Positions 1 to 5,751 of a stretch of 6,238 bases of DNA are shown here, piece by piece; position 1 is the first letter of the stretch, and the number at the start of each line of letters is the position of its first letter. Source of the DNA: Schwartzia sp. (in: firmicutes) (GTDB lineage Bacteria > Bacillota > Negativicutes > Selenomonadales > Selenomonadaceae); NCBI GenBank assembly GCA_017939945.1, contig JAGAZS010000194.1, forward strand, positions 1 to 6,238, in the 5' to 3' direction. The notes under the pieces were generated by a model that was not told the DNA's origin, made no database searches, and saw nothing but the letters and a program-made list of their open reading frames with translations. A program made the position numbers and the translations under genes.

Positions 1-138
1 CGGTCGAATTCCAACGTTGTCAGCGAGATGGTGGATCTGATCGACAACTATCGCATATACGAGGCGAATTCCAAGGCGGTCACGACGCAGGATTCGATGC
101 TCGACCATGCCGTGAATGAGGTCGGAAGGCTTTCATAA
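1..138 (+). CDS. flgF: Flagellar rod/hook-family protein FlgF, C-terminal end only
   Basis: Only the last 45 codons, ending in TAA, are in the window. The visible peptide carries the C-terminal signature of flagellar axial proteins (FlgB/C/E/F/G family): SNVVSEMVDLIDNYRIYEAN followed by SKAVTTQDSML. This is the C-terminal alpha helix that pairs with the N-terminal helix to form the rod or hook core. It closely parallels the FlgG C-terminus encoded in this window (EEMVNMIVAQRAYESDAKAI, then TTSDSML), which shows paralogy. The position directly before flgG makes FlgF (proximal rod; called FlhO in Bacillus) the best name. Another axial family member cannot be excluded from this fragment. A hairpin with a T run lies just after the stop, so the upstream transcription unit may end here. 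Confidence 0.75.
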   Translation, partial: RSNSNVVSEMVDLIDNYRIYEANSKAVTTQDSMLDHAVNEVGRLS

Positions 139-146
139 GGAAGGAA

Positions 147-181
147 TTTAGCCCTAAATTTTTTCGAGGGCTTAAGTTTTT
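147..181 (+). terminator. Possible weak rho-independent terminator after flgF
   Basis: AGCCCT (150-155) and AGGGCT (167-172) form a perfect 6-bp inverted repeat around an 11-base loop. Two further A/T pairs are possible beyond one mismatch. A run of five T follows at 177-181, after TAAG. The stem is short and the T run starts 5 bases after it, so termination is probably partial. The T run overlaps the upstream part of the sigma-28 promoter that drives flgG. Confidence 0.45.
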
Positions 182-199
182 CAGATGATTTTCCGATAT
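173..199 (+). promoter_or_regulatory. Sigma-28 (FliA/SigD) type promoter for flgG-flgA-flgH-flgI-flgJ
   Basis: TAAG at 173-176, a spacer of exactly 15 bases, and TCCGATAT at 192-199. The known SigD/FliA consensus is TAAA, about 15 bases, GCCGATAT (GCCGATAA in enterics), so the match is 3/4 and 7/8 with ideal spacing. Transcription would start near 206, giving a leader of roughly 50 bases before the flgG ATG. This is the only convincing promoter seen on the + strand, and the genes that follow are closely packed. It therefore probably drives the whole set through flgJ. Confidence 0.72.
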
Positions 200-244
200 A
201 GAGGACAGAGATAAGTTTGACCATTTTTACCATTTTATCACGTT

Positions 245-249
245 AGGAG
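245..249 (+). promoter_or_regulatory. Ribosome binding site of flgG
   Basis: AGGAG lies 10 bases before the first ATG (260) and 13 before the second, in-frame ATG (263). This spacing, and the typical FlgG opening Met-Met-Arg or Met-Ile-Arg, favour the first ATG. An ATG at 253 is out of frame. Confidence 0.7.
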
Positions 250-259
250 CGGATGTATT

Positions 260-1048
260 ATGATGCGAGCCTTATGGTCTGCGGCATCAGGGATGAAGAC
301 GCAACAGGACAACATGGATGTGGTGGCGCACAACCTCGCGAACGTCAATACCTTTGGCGCGAAAAAGGTGCGCGCGGAGTTTCATGATTTGCTGTACCAA
401 ACCCTTCGTCCTGCAGGAGCGGAGAGCGGCGCGGATTCCCAGTATCCGACGGGACTTCAGATCGGTCTCGGCGATCGTCTCGCTGCGACCCAGCGTATTT
501 TCACGCAGGGCAATTTGCAGTCTACAGGTCATCCGCTGGACGTGGCGATCGAGGGCGACGGCTTTTTCCGCGTCGAGATGCCGGACGGCACGATCGGCTA
601 TACGCGCGACGGCTCGTTCAAGCGCGATGCGAACAACCGGCTGGTGACGACCGACGGCTATCCTTTGGCGGACAACATCACGTTCGACGAACAGGTGCCG
701 AACGACGGCATCACGATTTCGGGGGACGGGCGCGTTTCGCAGATTATCAACAATGTGCAGGAGCAGGTCGGGCAGATCACGATCACGCGGTTCGTCAATC
801 CCGCCGGTCTGATTTCCCGCGGGCACAATCTCTTTTTCGAGTCCGACGCTTCGGGCGGCCCGGTGGAGGGCAATCCCGGCGAGGAAGGACGCGGGACGCT
901 GGTGCAGTCGGTCATCGAAATGTCGAATGTGCAGGTCGTCGAGGAAATGGTCAATATGATCGTGGCGCAGCGCGCTTACGAGTCGGACGCGAAGGCCATC
1001 ACGACGTCGGATTCGATGCTTGAGATAGCCAACGGCCTGAAGCGGTAA
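260..1048 (+). CDS. flgG: Flagellar distal rod protein FlgG
   Basis: FlgG builds the distal rod of the basal body, crossing the periplasm inside the P and L rings. The protein is 262 residues, against about 260 in E. coli. The N-terminal flagellar rod domain is seen at residues 3-33 (ALWSAASGM, then AHNLANVNTFG at 23-33). Residues about 46-70 carry the FlgG-specific segment, YQTLRPAGAE through PTGLQIGLG, which separates FlgG from FlgE and FlgF. The central DVAIEGDGFF motif and TRDGSF follow. The C-terminal core helix reads EMSNVQVVEEMVNMIVAQRA, then YESDAKAITTSDSMLEIAN. There is no signal peptide, as expected for a substrate of the flagellar type III export apparatus. A SigD-type promoter lies upstream, and flgA starts 2 bases after its stop. 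Confidence 0.97.
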   Translation: MMRALWSAASGMKTQQDNMDVVAHNLANVNTFGAKKVRAEFHDLLYQTLRPAGAESGADSQYPTGLQIGLGDRLAATQRIFTQGNLQSTGHPLDVAIEGDGFFRVEMPDGTIGYTRDGSFKRDANNRLVTTDGYPLADNITFDEQVPNDGITISGDGRVSQIINNVQEQVGQITITRFVNPAGLISRGHNLFFESDASGGPVEGNPGEEGRGTLVQSVIEMSNVQVVEEMVNMIVAQRAYESDAKAITTSDSMLEIANGLKR

Positions 1049-1050
1049 TC

Positions 1051-1794
1051 ATGCGTCGGCTGTGCGTCCTCTTTGCGGCGGTTTGCCTTTTGGCGGCGGC
1101 TTCCGTCGCTTGCGCCTACGGCAAGACGGCGGCGGATCTTTATCCGCAGGAGGTTTCCCTCGAGGAGATGCAGCGGGAGGCAATCGCCTTCATCGACGAG
1201 GCCATGCTGAAGTCGGGCGATACCCGCCGCTATACGGTGGAAAAGGCGTCCATGCCGCGCGTCGTGCGCGCGCCGGAGGGCGCTGTCAGTTTCGTGCCGT
1301 CGCTTCCCTATGGGGTGCGTTTCTGGGGCAGCACGGCGGTATATATGGATGTGCTTGTGGACGGCAAGCCGTTCCGCACAATCAAATGCCAGTTCAAGGT
1401 GCATGTATTCGACCGCGTGGCGGTGGCGGCGCGCCCGATCGTGGCGGGGCAGCCGCTGACGGCGGGGGATTTCCGGTTCGAGGAGCAGGAGGTCGGCTCC
1501 CGGGGCAAGAATTTCCTGACGGAACAGGACGAGATTGTCGGCAAGGTACTTTCGCGTTCGGTGAGTATCGGCGCGCCGCTTTGGCGGACGATGCTGAAGT
1601 TGCCGGATATCATAAAGGCCGGCGCGCCTGTGACATTGATTTCACGGGTGAACGGCGTCGAGGTCAAGATCGACGGCGTCGCTTTGGAGGCCGGTCATGC
1701 GGGTGAGGTTATCCGCGTGCGGAATACATCCTCTCGGAAGGTGCTCCGAGGGCGGATCGTGGACGAGGCTACGGTAGAAATCGTGCACAGTTGA
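1051..1794 (+). CDS. flgA: FlgA, periplasmic P-ring assembly chaperone
   Basis: FlgA is the periplasmic chaperone needed for FlgI to assemble into the P ring around the rod. The 247-residue protein (E. coli FlgA is about 219) starts with an Arg-Arg and hydrophobic signal peptide, residues 1 to about 22, with probable cleavage after ACA. After a variable N-terminal region comes a SAF-type domain at about 122-184 (VAARPIVAGQPLTAGDF, then GKVLSRSVSIGAPL). The conserved FlgA C-terminal beta domain covers about 185-245 (AGAPVTLISRVNGVEVKIDG, then AGEVIRVRN and GRIVDEATVEI). The ATG is 2 bases after the flgG stop and no clear Shine-Dalgarno sequence is seen, so translation probably depends on ribosomes finishing flgG. 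A Cys at residue 21 (SVAC) sits near the cleavage site, but Ser at -3 makes a poor lipobox. Adjacent flgH and flgI supply its partners. Confidence 0.94.
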   Translation: MRRLCVLFAAVCLLAAASVACAYGKTAADLYPQEVSLEEMQREAIAFIDEAMLKSGDTRRYTVEKASMPRVVRAPEGAVSFVPSLPYGVRFWGSTAVYMDVLVDGKPFRTIKCQFKVHVFDRVAVAARPIVAGQPLTAGDFRFEEQEVGSRGKNFLTEQDEIVGKVLSRSVSIGAPLWRTMLKLPDIIKAGAPVTLISRVNGVEVKIDGVALEAGHAGEVIRVRNTSSRKVLRGRIVDEATVEIVHS

Positions 1795-1813
1795 CGGAAA
1801 GGACGGATAAAGC

Positions 1814-2422
1814 ATGAAAAAACAGGGGCGGCTTTTGGTGGCCGCAGGGCTTTCGGCGCTGCTGCTGGCGTCGCCGTTCTCCGTGTCGGCGCAGTCCCTT
1901 TGGGCGAACGGCGAAGGACACAGGGGGATAGACTATTTTGCCGACACGAAAGCCCGGGATGTGGGCGACATCCTGACTATCATCATCAGTGAGACGGCAA
2001 CGACTTCCGCGACGAGGTCCGGCTCCAATTCCAAGTCGGGCAGCGTGAATATGCAGGCGGGCATTGGCGTCTTTGATTTCCTGAATTCTATCTTTCCTGC
2101 GTCCATCAGCGGCTCGGACAACTGGAAAGCGGACGGCGCGGCATCCAGTACGAACCGCGCAAACGGCCGTGTAACGGTCACGGTGGTCGATGTGGAACCC
2201 AACGGCAATATGATTGTCGAGGGAACCCAGTCCATCTGGCAGAACAAGAACGAGCACAAGATTACGCTGCGGGGCGTTGTGCGACGCGATGATGTGACCG
2301 CGAACAATACCGTATCGTCCGCGCAAGTGGCGGACGCGACGATTCGCTTCGACGGCAAGGGCCCGCTGAACTCGAAGCAGCGGCAGGGTATCTTGACGCA
2401 GATATTCAATATCCTCTTCTGA
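1814..2422 (+). CDS. flgH: FlgH, flagellar L-ring protein, without a lipobox
   Basis: FlgH forms the L ring, the bushing in the outer membrane through which the rod and hook emerge. The protein has 202 residues (E. coli about 232). Family landmarks are ARDVGDILTIIISE (47-60), the core GRVTVTVVDVEPNGNMIVEG (118-137), and the conserved end ITLRGVVRRDDVTANNTVSS followed by QVADATIRFDGKG, closing with a hydrophobic ILF. The N-terminus is a classical Sec signal (MKKQGR plus a hydrophobic stretch) with predicted cleavage after SVSA at residue 26. Enterobacterial FlgH is a lipoprotein acylated on Cys+1; this protein contains no Cys, so it cannot be acylated that way. AAAGGA 10 bases upstream supports the ATG, which is 19 bases after the flgA stop. 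Confidence 0.97.
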   Translation: MKKQGRLLVAAGLSALLLASPFSVSAQSLWANGEGHRGIDYFADTKARDVGDILTIIISETATTSATRSGSNSKSGSVNMQAGIGVFDFLNSIFPASISGSDNWKADGAASSTNRANGRVTVTVVDVEPNGNMIVEGTQSIWQNKNEHKITLRGVVRRDDVTANNTVSSAQVADATIRFDGKGPLNSKQRQGILTQIFNILF

Positions 2423-2429
2423 TTTTGAC

Positions 2430-2436
2430 GAGGTGA
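2430..2436 (+). promoter_or_regulatory. Ribosome binding site that fixes the flgI start
   Basis: GAGGTGA ends 7 bases before the ATG at 2444. The in-frame TTG at 2438 is only one base beyond this site, too close to be used. The ATG at 2444 also gives a classical MKKW signal-peptide start. Confidence 0.8.
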
Positions 2437-2443
2437 TTTGCTT

Positions 2444-3553
2444 ATGAAAAAATGGATCGCGCTTTTCACGGTGGTTCTCTGTTTGGCCGTTTCCGGGCTT
2501 GCCTTCGCGGAGGCTCCGGTTACGCGCATCAAGGATATTGCGAAGGTGCAGGGCGTGCGGGCCAACCAGCTCGTCGGTTACGGGCTCGTCATGGGCCTCA
2601 ACGGAACCGGCGATTCGAACAAGACGCTGGAAGTCCTGCAGTCGGTGACGAATATGCTCCGGCGGTTCGGCGTGACGATCGATGCGGCTTCGCTGAAAAC
2701 GAAGAATGTGGCGGCGGTGACGGTGACCGCGACGCTCCCGCCTTTCGTGCGCGAGGGCGACACGATCGACGTGACTGTTTCGTCGATGGGCGACGCGAAG
2801 AGCATCCAGGGCGGCACTTTGATACAGACGCCGCTTTTGGCAGGTAACGGCGAGGTCTACGCGGTGGCGCAGGGAGCTGTCTCGACGGGCGGCTTTACGG
2901 CGGGCACCGGTGGCGGCAACACGCGGCAAAAGAATTTCCCGACGGTGGGTCTGACGCCGAACGGAGCGATTGTCGAGCGAACCGTTGAAGAGGATCTCGG
3001 CAAGGACGGGACGATTTCGCTGTCCCTGGCGCAGCCCGACTTCACGACGGCGGCACGCATCGCGCAGACGATCAATATGCGCTACGCGGGCGCCGCGACG
3101 GCGTCAAATCCGGGGCGTGTGGACATCCATATCCCGCCGCATTTCCGCAACAATCTGGTCAGCTTTGTCGCCGGAATCGAGGAGCTTCCGATCATGCCGG
3201 ACAACATTGCGAAGGTTGTAGTCAATGAGCGCACCGGAACCATCGTCATGGGCGGAGAAGTTTCGGTGGACAGCATCGCGATCGCGCAGGGCGGCATTTC
3301 CATCAGCATCGAGAAGGAAGAGGATGTGAGCCAGCCGACGCCGTTCAGCGTGGGCAGCACCGTCGTGACGAAGAACGCAAGCGTCGACGTCAACGAGGAG
3401 CACGCGAATACCATCGTGCTCGACGCGACGGCAAACGTCAGCGATATCGTGGGCGCATTGAACAGCGTGGGCGCGACGCCGCGCGACATCATCTCGATCC
3501 TGCAGGCGATCAAGGCTGCGGGAGCGCTCCACGCGGAGCTGGAGATTATCTAA
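2444..3553 (+). CDS. flgI: FlgI, flagellar P-ring protein
   Basis: FlgI makes the P ring, which surrounds the rod in the peptidoglycan layer after FlgA-assisted assembly. From the ATG the protein is 369 residues (E. coli 365). A Sec signal peptide covers residues 1-22 and ends AFA, before EAPVTRIKDI. Family hallmarks run the whole length: VQGVRANQLVGYGLVMGLNG and TGDS near the mature N-terminus, NVAAVTVTATLPPF, then GDTIDVTVSSMGDAKSIQGG and TLIQTPL, NGAIVER, AKVVVNERTGTIVMGGEV, and the closing GATPRDIISILQAIKAAGAL before HAELEII. The start at 2444 is preferred over a TTG at 2438 because of the ribosome site spacing. The mature protein contains no cysteine. In E. coli FlgI two cysteines form a DsbA-made disulfide; here those positions read SIAI (Ile278) and GAL (Ala361). 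The gene sits 21 bases after flgH. Confidence 0.98.
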   Translation: MKKWIALFTVVLCLAVSGLAFAEAPVTRIKDIAKVQGVRANQLVGYGLVMGLNGTGDSNKTLEVLQSVTNMLRRFGVTIDAASLKTKNVAAVTVTATLPPFVREGDTIDVTVSSMGDAKSIQGGTLIQTPLLAGNGEVYAVAQGAVSTGGFTAGTGGGNTRQKNFPTVGLTPNGAIVERTVEEDLGKDGTISLSLAQPDFTTAARIAQTINMRYAGAATASNPGRVDIHIPPHFRNNLVSFVAGIEELPIMPDNIAKVVVNERTGTIVMGGEVSVDSIAIAQGGISISIEKEEDVSQPTPFSVGSTVVTKNASVDVNEEHANTIVLDATANVSDIVGALNSVGATPRDIISILQAIKAAGALHAELEII

Positions 3554-3575
3554 ATCATAAGGGCGGAGGCTTGTC

Positions 3576-4016
3576 ATGGTAAACGGAGTCAGCGGAATCA
3601 CGAATTGGAACATGACGAACACGACGCAGGAAATCTCGAAGGCCCGGGCCGACGCCTCGCGCTTTCAGGAGTCGCTGGAACGTGCGACGAAAGCATTGGA
3701 AGACGCGAAAACTTCGGTGGACGTTTCGGGCATTTCCGCGGAAGCGGAGTCGAAGCGGCTTCGAGAGGCTTGCGAGGGATTCGAGGCCATGTTCCTCGAC
3801 ATCATGTTCAGGGAAATGCGGAACACCGTGCCGGAAAACACGCTGTTCGGCGAGAGCCACGGCGAAAAGATCTGGCACTCGATGCTGGACACCGAGCTGA
3901 TGCAGAACGTGGCCAAATCGGGCGGCGTCGGCATTGCGGACATGATGTACGACAACCTGATCGACCAGGTCACGTCGCAGACAGTAGCGGCGAAAGGGAA
4001 AATCGGGAATAAATGA
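3576..4016 (+). CDS. flgJ: FlgJ-type rod-binding protein, single domain
   Basis: The 146-residue protein matches the N-terminal half of FlgJ, the rod cap or scaffold that helps rod subunits polymerise. Residues 1-60 are polar and mostly helical. The rod-binding domain is at about 61-128: RLREACEGFEAMFLDIMFRE, MRNTVPE, then HGEKIWHSMLDTELMQNVAK and GGVGIADMMYDNL. Enterobacterial FlgJ (about 313 residues) adds a C-terminal glucosaminidase that opens the wall for the rod. That domain is absent, and the frame ends cleanly at TGA with a terminator 2 bases later, so this is a natural short form and not a truncation. Wall digestion must come from a separate enzyme encoded elsewhere. There is no signal peptide, which fits type III export. 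GGAGG 6 bases upstream supports the start. Confidence 0.92.
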   Translation: MVNGVSGITNWNMTNTTQEISKARADASRFQESLERATKALEDAKTSVDVSGISAEAESKRLREACEGFEAMFLDIMFREMRNTVPENTLFGESHGEKIWHSMLDTELMQNVAKSGGVGIADMMYDNLIDQVTSQTVAAKGKIGNK

Positions 4017-4018
4017 AT

Positions 4019-4059
4019 AAAAATGCTTCCGAGGAAGAATTCTTCGGAAGCATTTTTTT
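4019..4059. terminator. Bidirectional rho-independent terminator between flgJ and gpsA
   Basis: A 14-bp perfect stem pairs 4019-4032 (AAAAATGCTTCCGA) with 4044-4057. It extends by four more pairs, one of them G-T, to a 3-base GAA loop at 4037-4039. Seven T at 4053-4059 give the tail for the + strand flagellar operon. The A run at 4019-4023 gives a T tail for transcripts coming from gpsA on the - strand. The hairpin starts 2 bases after the flgJ stop and ends 7 bases before the gpsA stop. Confidence 0.93.
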
Positions 4060-4066
4060 GATGAGG

Positions 4067-5038
4067 TTATTCGCTTTTCCGTTTGCGGAGAAACAGGCGG
4101 GAGAGAGTTTCGTGCGGGTCGGCTTTTTCCTGTATGACATTGTGGACGGCTTCGGTGATCGGAAGCTCCGTGCCGTATTTTTTGCCGAGTACGAGCAGCG
4201 CGTCGGCGGTGGCGACGCCTTCGGCGAGTTTTTCGGAAGGCAGGCCGCGCACGAGATTCTCGCCGAATCTTCGGTTGTTGCTGTGCGGGGAAAACAGCGT
4301 CGCTTCATAGTCGCCGAGATGTGACAGGCCGTAGACGGTCATCGGATCACCGCCCATCGCGCCGACGAGCCGGGAAAGCTCCGCCGCGCCCCGGGCCATC
4401 AGCGCGCCTTTGAGGCTGGGCAGCCCGAGCCCGTCCAGCATGCCCGCCGCGAGGCCGACGACGTTTTTCGCCGCCGCGCCGATTTCCACGCCGAGCAAAT
4501 CGGCGCCGTAATAAAATCGGATCAGCGGGCTTTCCAACAGGTCGGCAAGGCGCGGGGGCAGCGTCTCGTCCTCGGAGGCCAGCAGCATGCAGTTCGGGAT
4601 GTTCGCGAGAAAATCCTGCACATGGCCGGGACCGACCCAGACCGCAGCGCCGGGCGCGTCGCCGAGTTCCTCGCGAAGCACTTGGGAAAGACGTTTGCCG
4701 CTTTCAAGCTCAAGACCCTTCATGCAGAGGACGAAGGTTTTGGTTTCCCAAAGCGGTTTCGGCAGGGCGGCAATCTCGCGGCAAAGGGAGCGAAATCCCT
4801 GCGCGCCGACGGAGATGATTACGACGTCCGCGTGGCCGAGGGCTTCCGGCAGGGAGTCGGAAAGCCGGACGCTTTCAGGCAGCGTCAGATACTCATTTTT
4901 TCGCCCGCTTTTGAGCTTCGCAAGGCGAGCGGAGCCGGGGCGTCCCCAGAGCAGCGTGTCGCAGCCGATATGGTCGGCGTGCAGGGCGTGGAAAGAGCCC
5001 CAACGTCCGCACCCCAGGACGGAAATCTTTGTTTTCAT
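4067..5038 (-). CDS. gpsA: NAD(P)H-dependent glycerol-3-phosphate dehydrogenase, divergent GpsA
   Basis: The likely reaction is reduction of dihydroxyacetone phosphate to sn-glycerol 3-phosphate, the phospholipid head-group precursor, in the cytosol. The protein has 323 residues (E. coli GpsA 339). The N-terminal Rossmann fold shows VLGCGRWGSFHA (7-18) and DVVIISVGAQ (71-80). The catalytic-site KG motif is CMKGLELESGKRLSQVL with Lys107. The C-terminal helical domain has AAKNVVGLAAGMLDGLGLPS with Lys191, LGD at 241-243 and SPHSNNRRFGENL at 250-262. Several usual GpsA motifs are altered: GPGHVQDF (136-143) replaces the common GPS(F/H)AEEV, and LGDYEATLFS replaces LGDLVLTCTS. It therefore belongs to a divergent branch, and its substrate is inferred. 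The ATG overlaps the tcdA stop by 4 bases (ATGA); GGGAGTG upstream is the probable ribosome site. Confidence 0.85.
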   Translation of the reverse strand: MKTKISVLGCGRWGSFHALHADHIGCDTLLWGRPGSARLAKLKSGRKNEYLTLPESVRLSDSLPEALGHADVVIISVGAQGFRSLCREIAALPKPLWETKTFVLCMKGLELESGKRLSQVLREELGDAPGAAVWVGPGHVQDFLANIPNCMLLASEDETLPPRLADLLESPLIRFYYGADLLGVEIGAAAKNVVGLAAGMLDGLGLPSLKGALMARGAAELSRLVGAMGGDPMTVYGLSHLGDYEATLFSPHSNNRRFGENLVRGLPSEKLAEGVATADALLVLGKKYGTELPITEAVHNVIQEKADPHETLSRLFLRKRKSE

Positions 5039-5751
5039 AGTCGTTTCACTCCCAACAAATCTCGGACGACCTCGCCCGCGAGGATCAGTCCCGCCACGGA
5101 CGGGACGAAGGAGACGGAGCCGGGCGGTTGCCGCCGCGTATCCTCGGTTTCGGGGGCGTCGGGGCGGAGCGGCGGCTCTTTGGAATAGACGACCTTCAGG
5201 CGGGGGACGCCGCGTTTTTTCAGTTCTTTCCGCATGACCTTTGCCAGCGGGCAGACGCTGGTCCTGTAAATGTCCGTCACCTCGAAGCGCGTCGGGTCGA
5301 GCTTGTTGCCCGCGCCCATGGCGCTGACGATCGGGATGTTCCGCTTTCCGGCTTCGACGACAAGGCTGATTTTCGCCGTCACCGTGTCCACCGCGTCGAC
5401 GATATAGTCCATCGGTTCGTCGAAAAACGCTTCCGCATGGTCCGGCTCGTAGAATTCGCATCTCGTCCGGACGTCGGCGGCGGGGTTGATTTCCAGCATA
5501 CGGGCGCGCATGACGTCCGTTTTTTTCTGACCGACGGTCTTTATTGTTGCGTGGATTTGACGGTTGAGGTTGGAAACGTCAACCGTGTCGGAATCGACGA
5601 GCAGGAAATGACCGATCCCGGAACGGCAAAGCGCCTCGGCGGCAAAGGAGCCGACGCCGCCGATCCCGAATACGGCGACGCGGGCCGCCGCGAGCTTTGC
5701 GAGACCGTCCCCGCCGAGGAGAAGCCTGGTCCGTGAAAATGCGTCCGTCAT
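5035..5751 (-). CDS. tcdA: tRNA threonylcarbamoyladenosine dehydratase TcdA
   Basis: TcdA (YgdL/CsdL) uses ATP to convert t6A at tRNA position 37 to the cyclic form ct6A. It is an E1-like adenylating enzyme of the ThiF/MoeB superfamily. The 238 residues (E. coli 268) show the nucleotide-binding loop VFGIGGVGSFAAEAL (27-41), an acidic VDSDTVDVSNLNRQ (52-65) with the conserved Asn61, Arg64 and Gln65, a Lys at 77, and DAVDTVTAK (119-127). The region separating this family from ThiF/MoeB is TSVCPLAKVMRKELKKRGV (164-182). The C-terminal GSVSFVPSVAGLILAGEVV (211-229) is typical of YgdL proteins. No CxxC zinc pairs of the MoeB/ThiF kind are seen. The start ATG overlaps the rnhA stop by 4 bases and its stop overlaps the gpsA start the same way. 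GAGG about 13 bases upstream is a poor ribosome site, so coupling is likely. Confidence 0.9.
   Translation of the reverse strand: MTDAFSRTRLLLGGDGLAKLAAARVAVFGIGGVGSFAAEALCRSGIGHFLLVDSDTVDVSNLNRQIHATIKTVGQKKTDVMRARMLEINPAADVRTRCEFYEPDHAEAFFDEPMDYIVDAVDTVTAKISLVVEAGKRNIPIVSAMGAGNKLDPTRFEVTDIYRTSVCPLAKVMRKELKKRGVPRLKVVYSKEPPLRPDAPETEDTRRQPPGSVSFVPSVAGLILAGEVVRDLLGVKRL

Noticed and set aside
48..233. 61-codon - strand frame across the flgF end and the gap
   Set aside because: It overlaps the flgF coding end, the hairpin and the promoter, lacks a ribosome site and has no recognisable family features.
217..245. Housekeeping sigma-A promoter with TTGACC as -35
   Set aside because: No acceptable -10 box lies 16-18 bases downstream (the bases there read CACGTT/ACGTTA), while the sigma-28 match just upstream is much better.
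1105..1116. Lipobox (SVAC) in the FlgA signal peptide
   Set aside because: Position -3 is Ser where Leu or a similar residue is expected, and a normal signal peptidase I site fits as well; FlgA is a soluble periplasmic protein in known cases.
2438..2440. TTG as the start codon of flgI
   Set aside because: It is one base from the Shine-Dalgarno sequence. The ATG at 2444 has suitable spacing and a typical signal-peptide start.
1769..2929. Long open frame on the - strand (386 codons) opposite flgH and flgI
   Set aside because: It lies fully antisense to two clear family members. Its product is low-complexity, rich in Arg, His and Ala, as expected from the complement of GC-rich coding DNA, and it shows no recognisable motif.
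4013..4324. + strand frame following flgJ
   Set aside because: It runs through the terminator hairpin and then antisense to the conserved C-terminus of gpsA.
4067..5461. A 464-codon reading of the gpsA frame extending upstream into tcdA
   Set aside because: The GpsA fold begins at the MKTKISVLG start (5038). The extra N-terminal 141 residues are an out-of-frame reading of tcdA with Arg-rich low-complexity composition.
5128..5736. 202-codon + strand frame opposite tcdA
   Set aside because: Antisense shadow of a well-supported TcdA reading; composition and lack of motifs suggest it is not coding.
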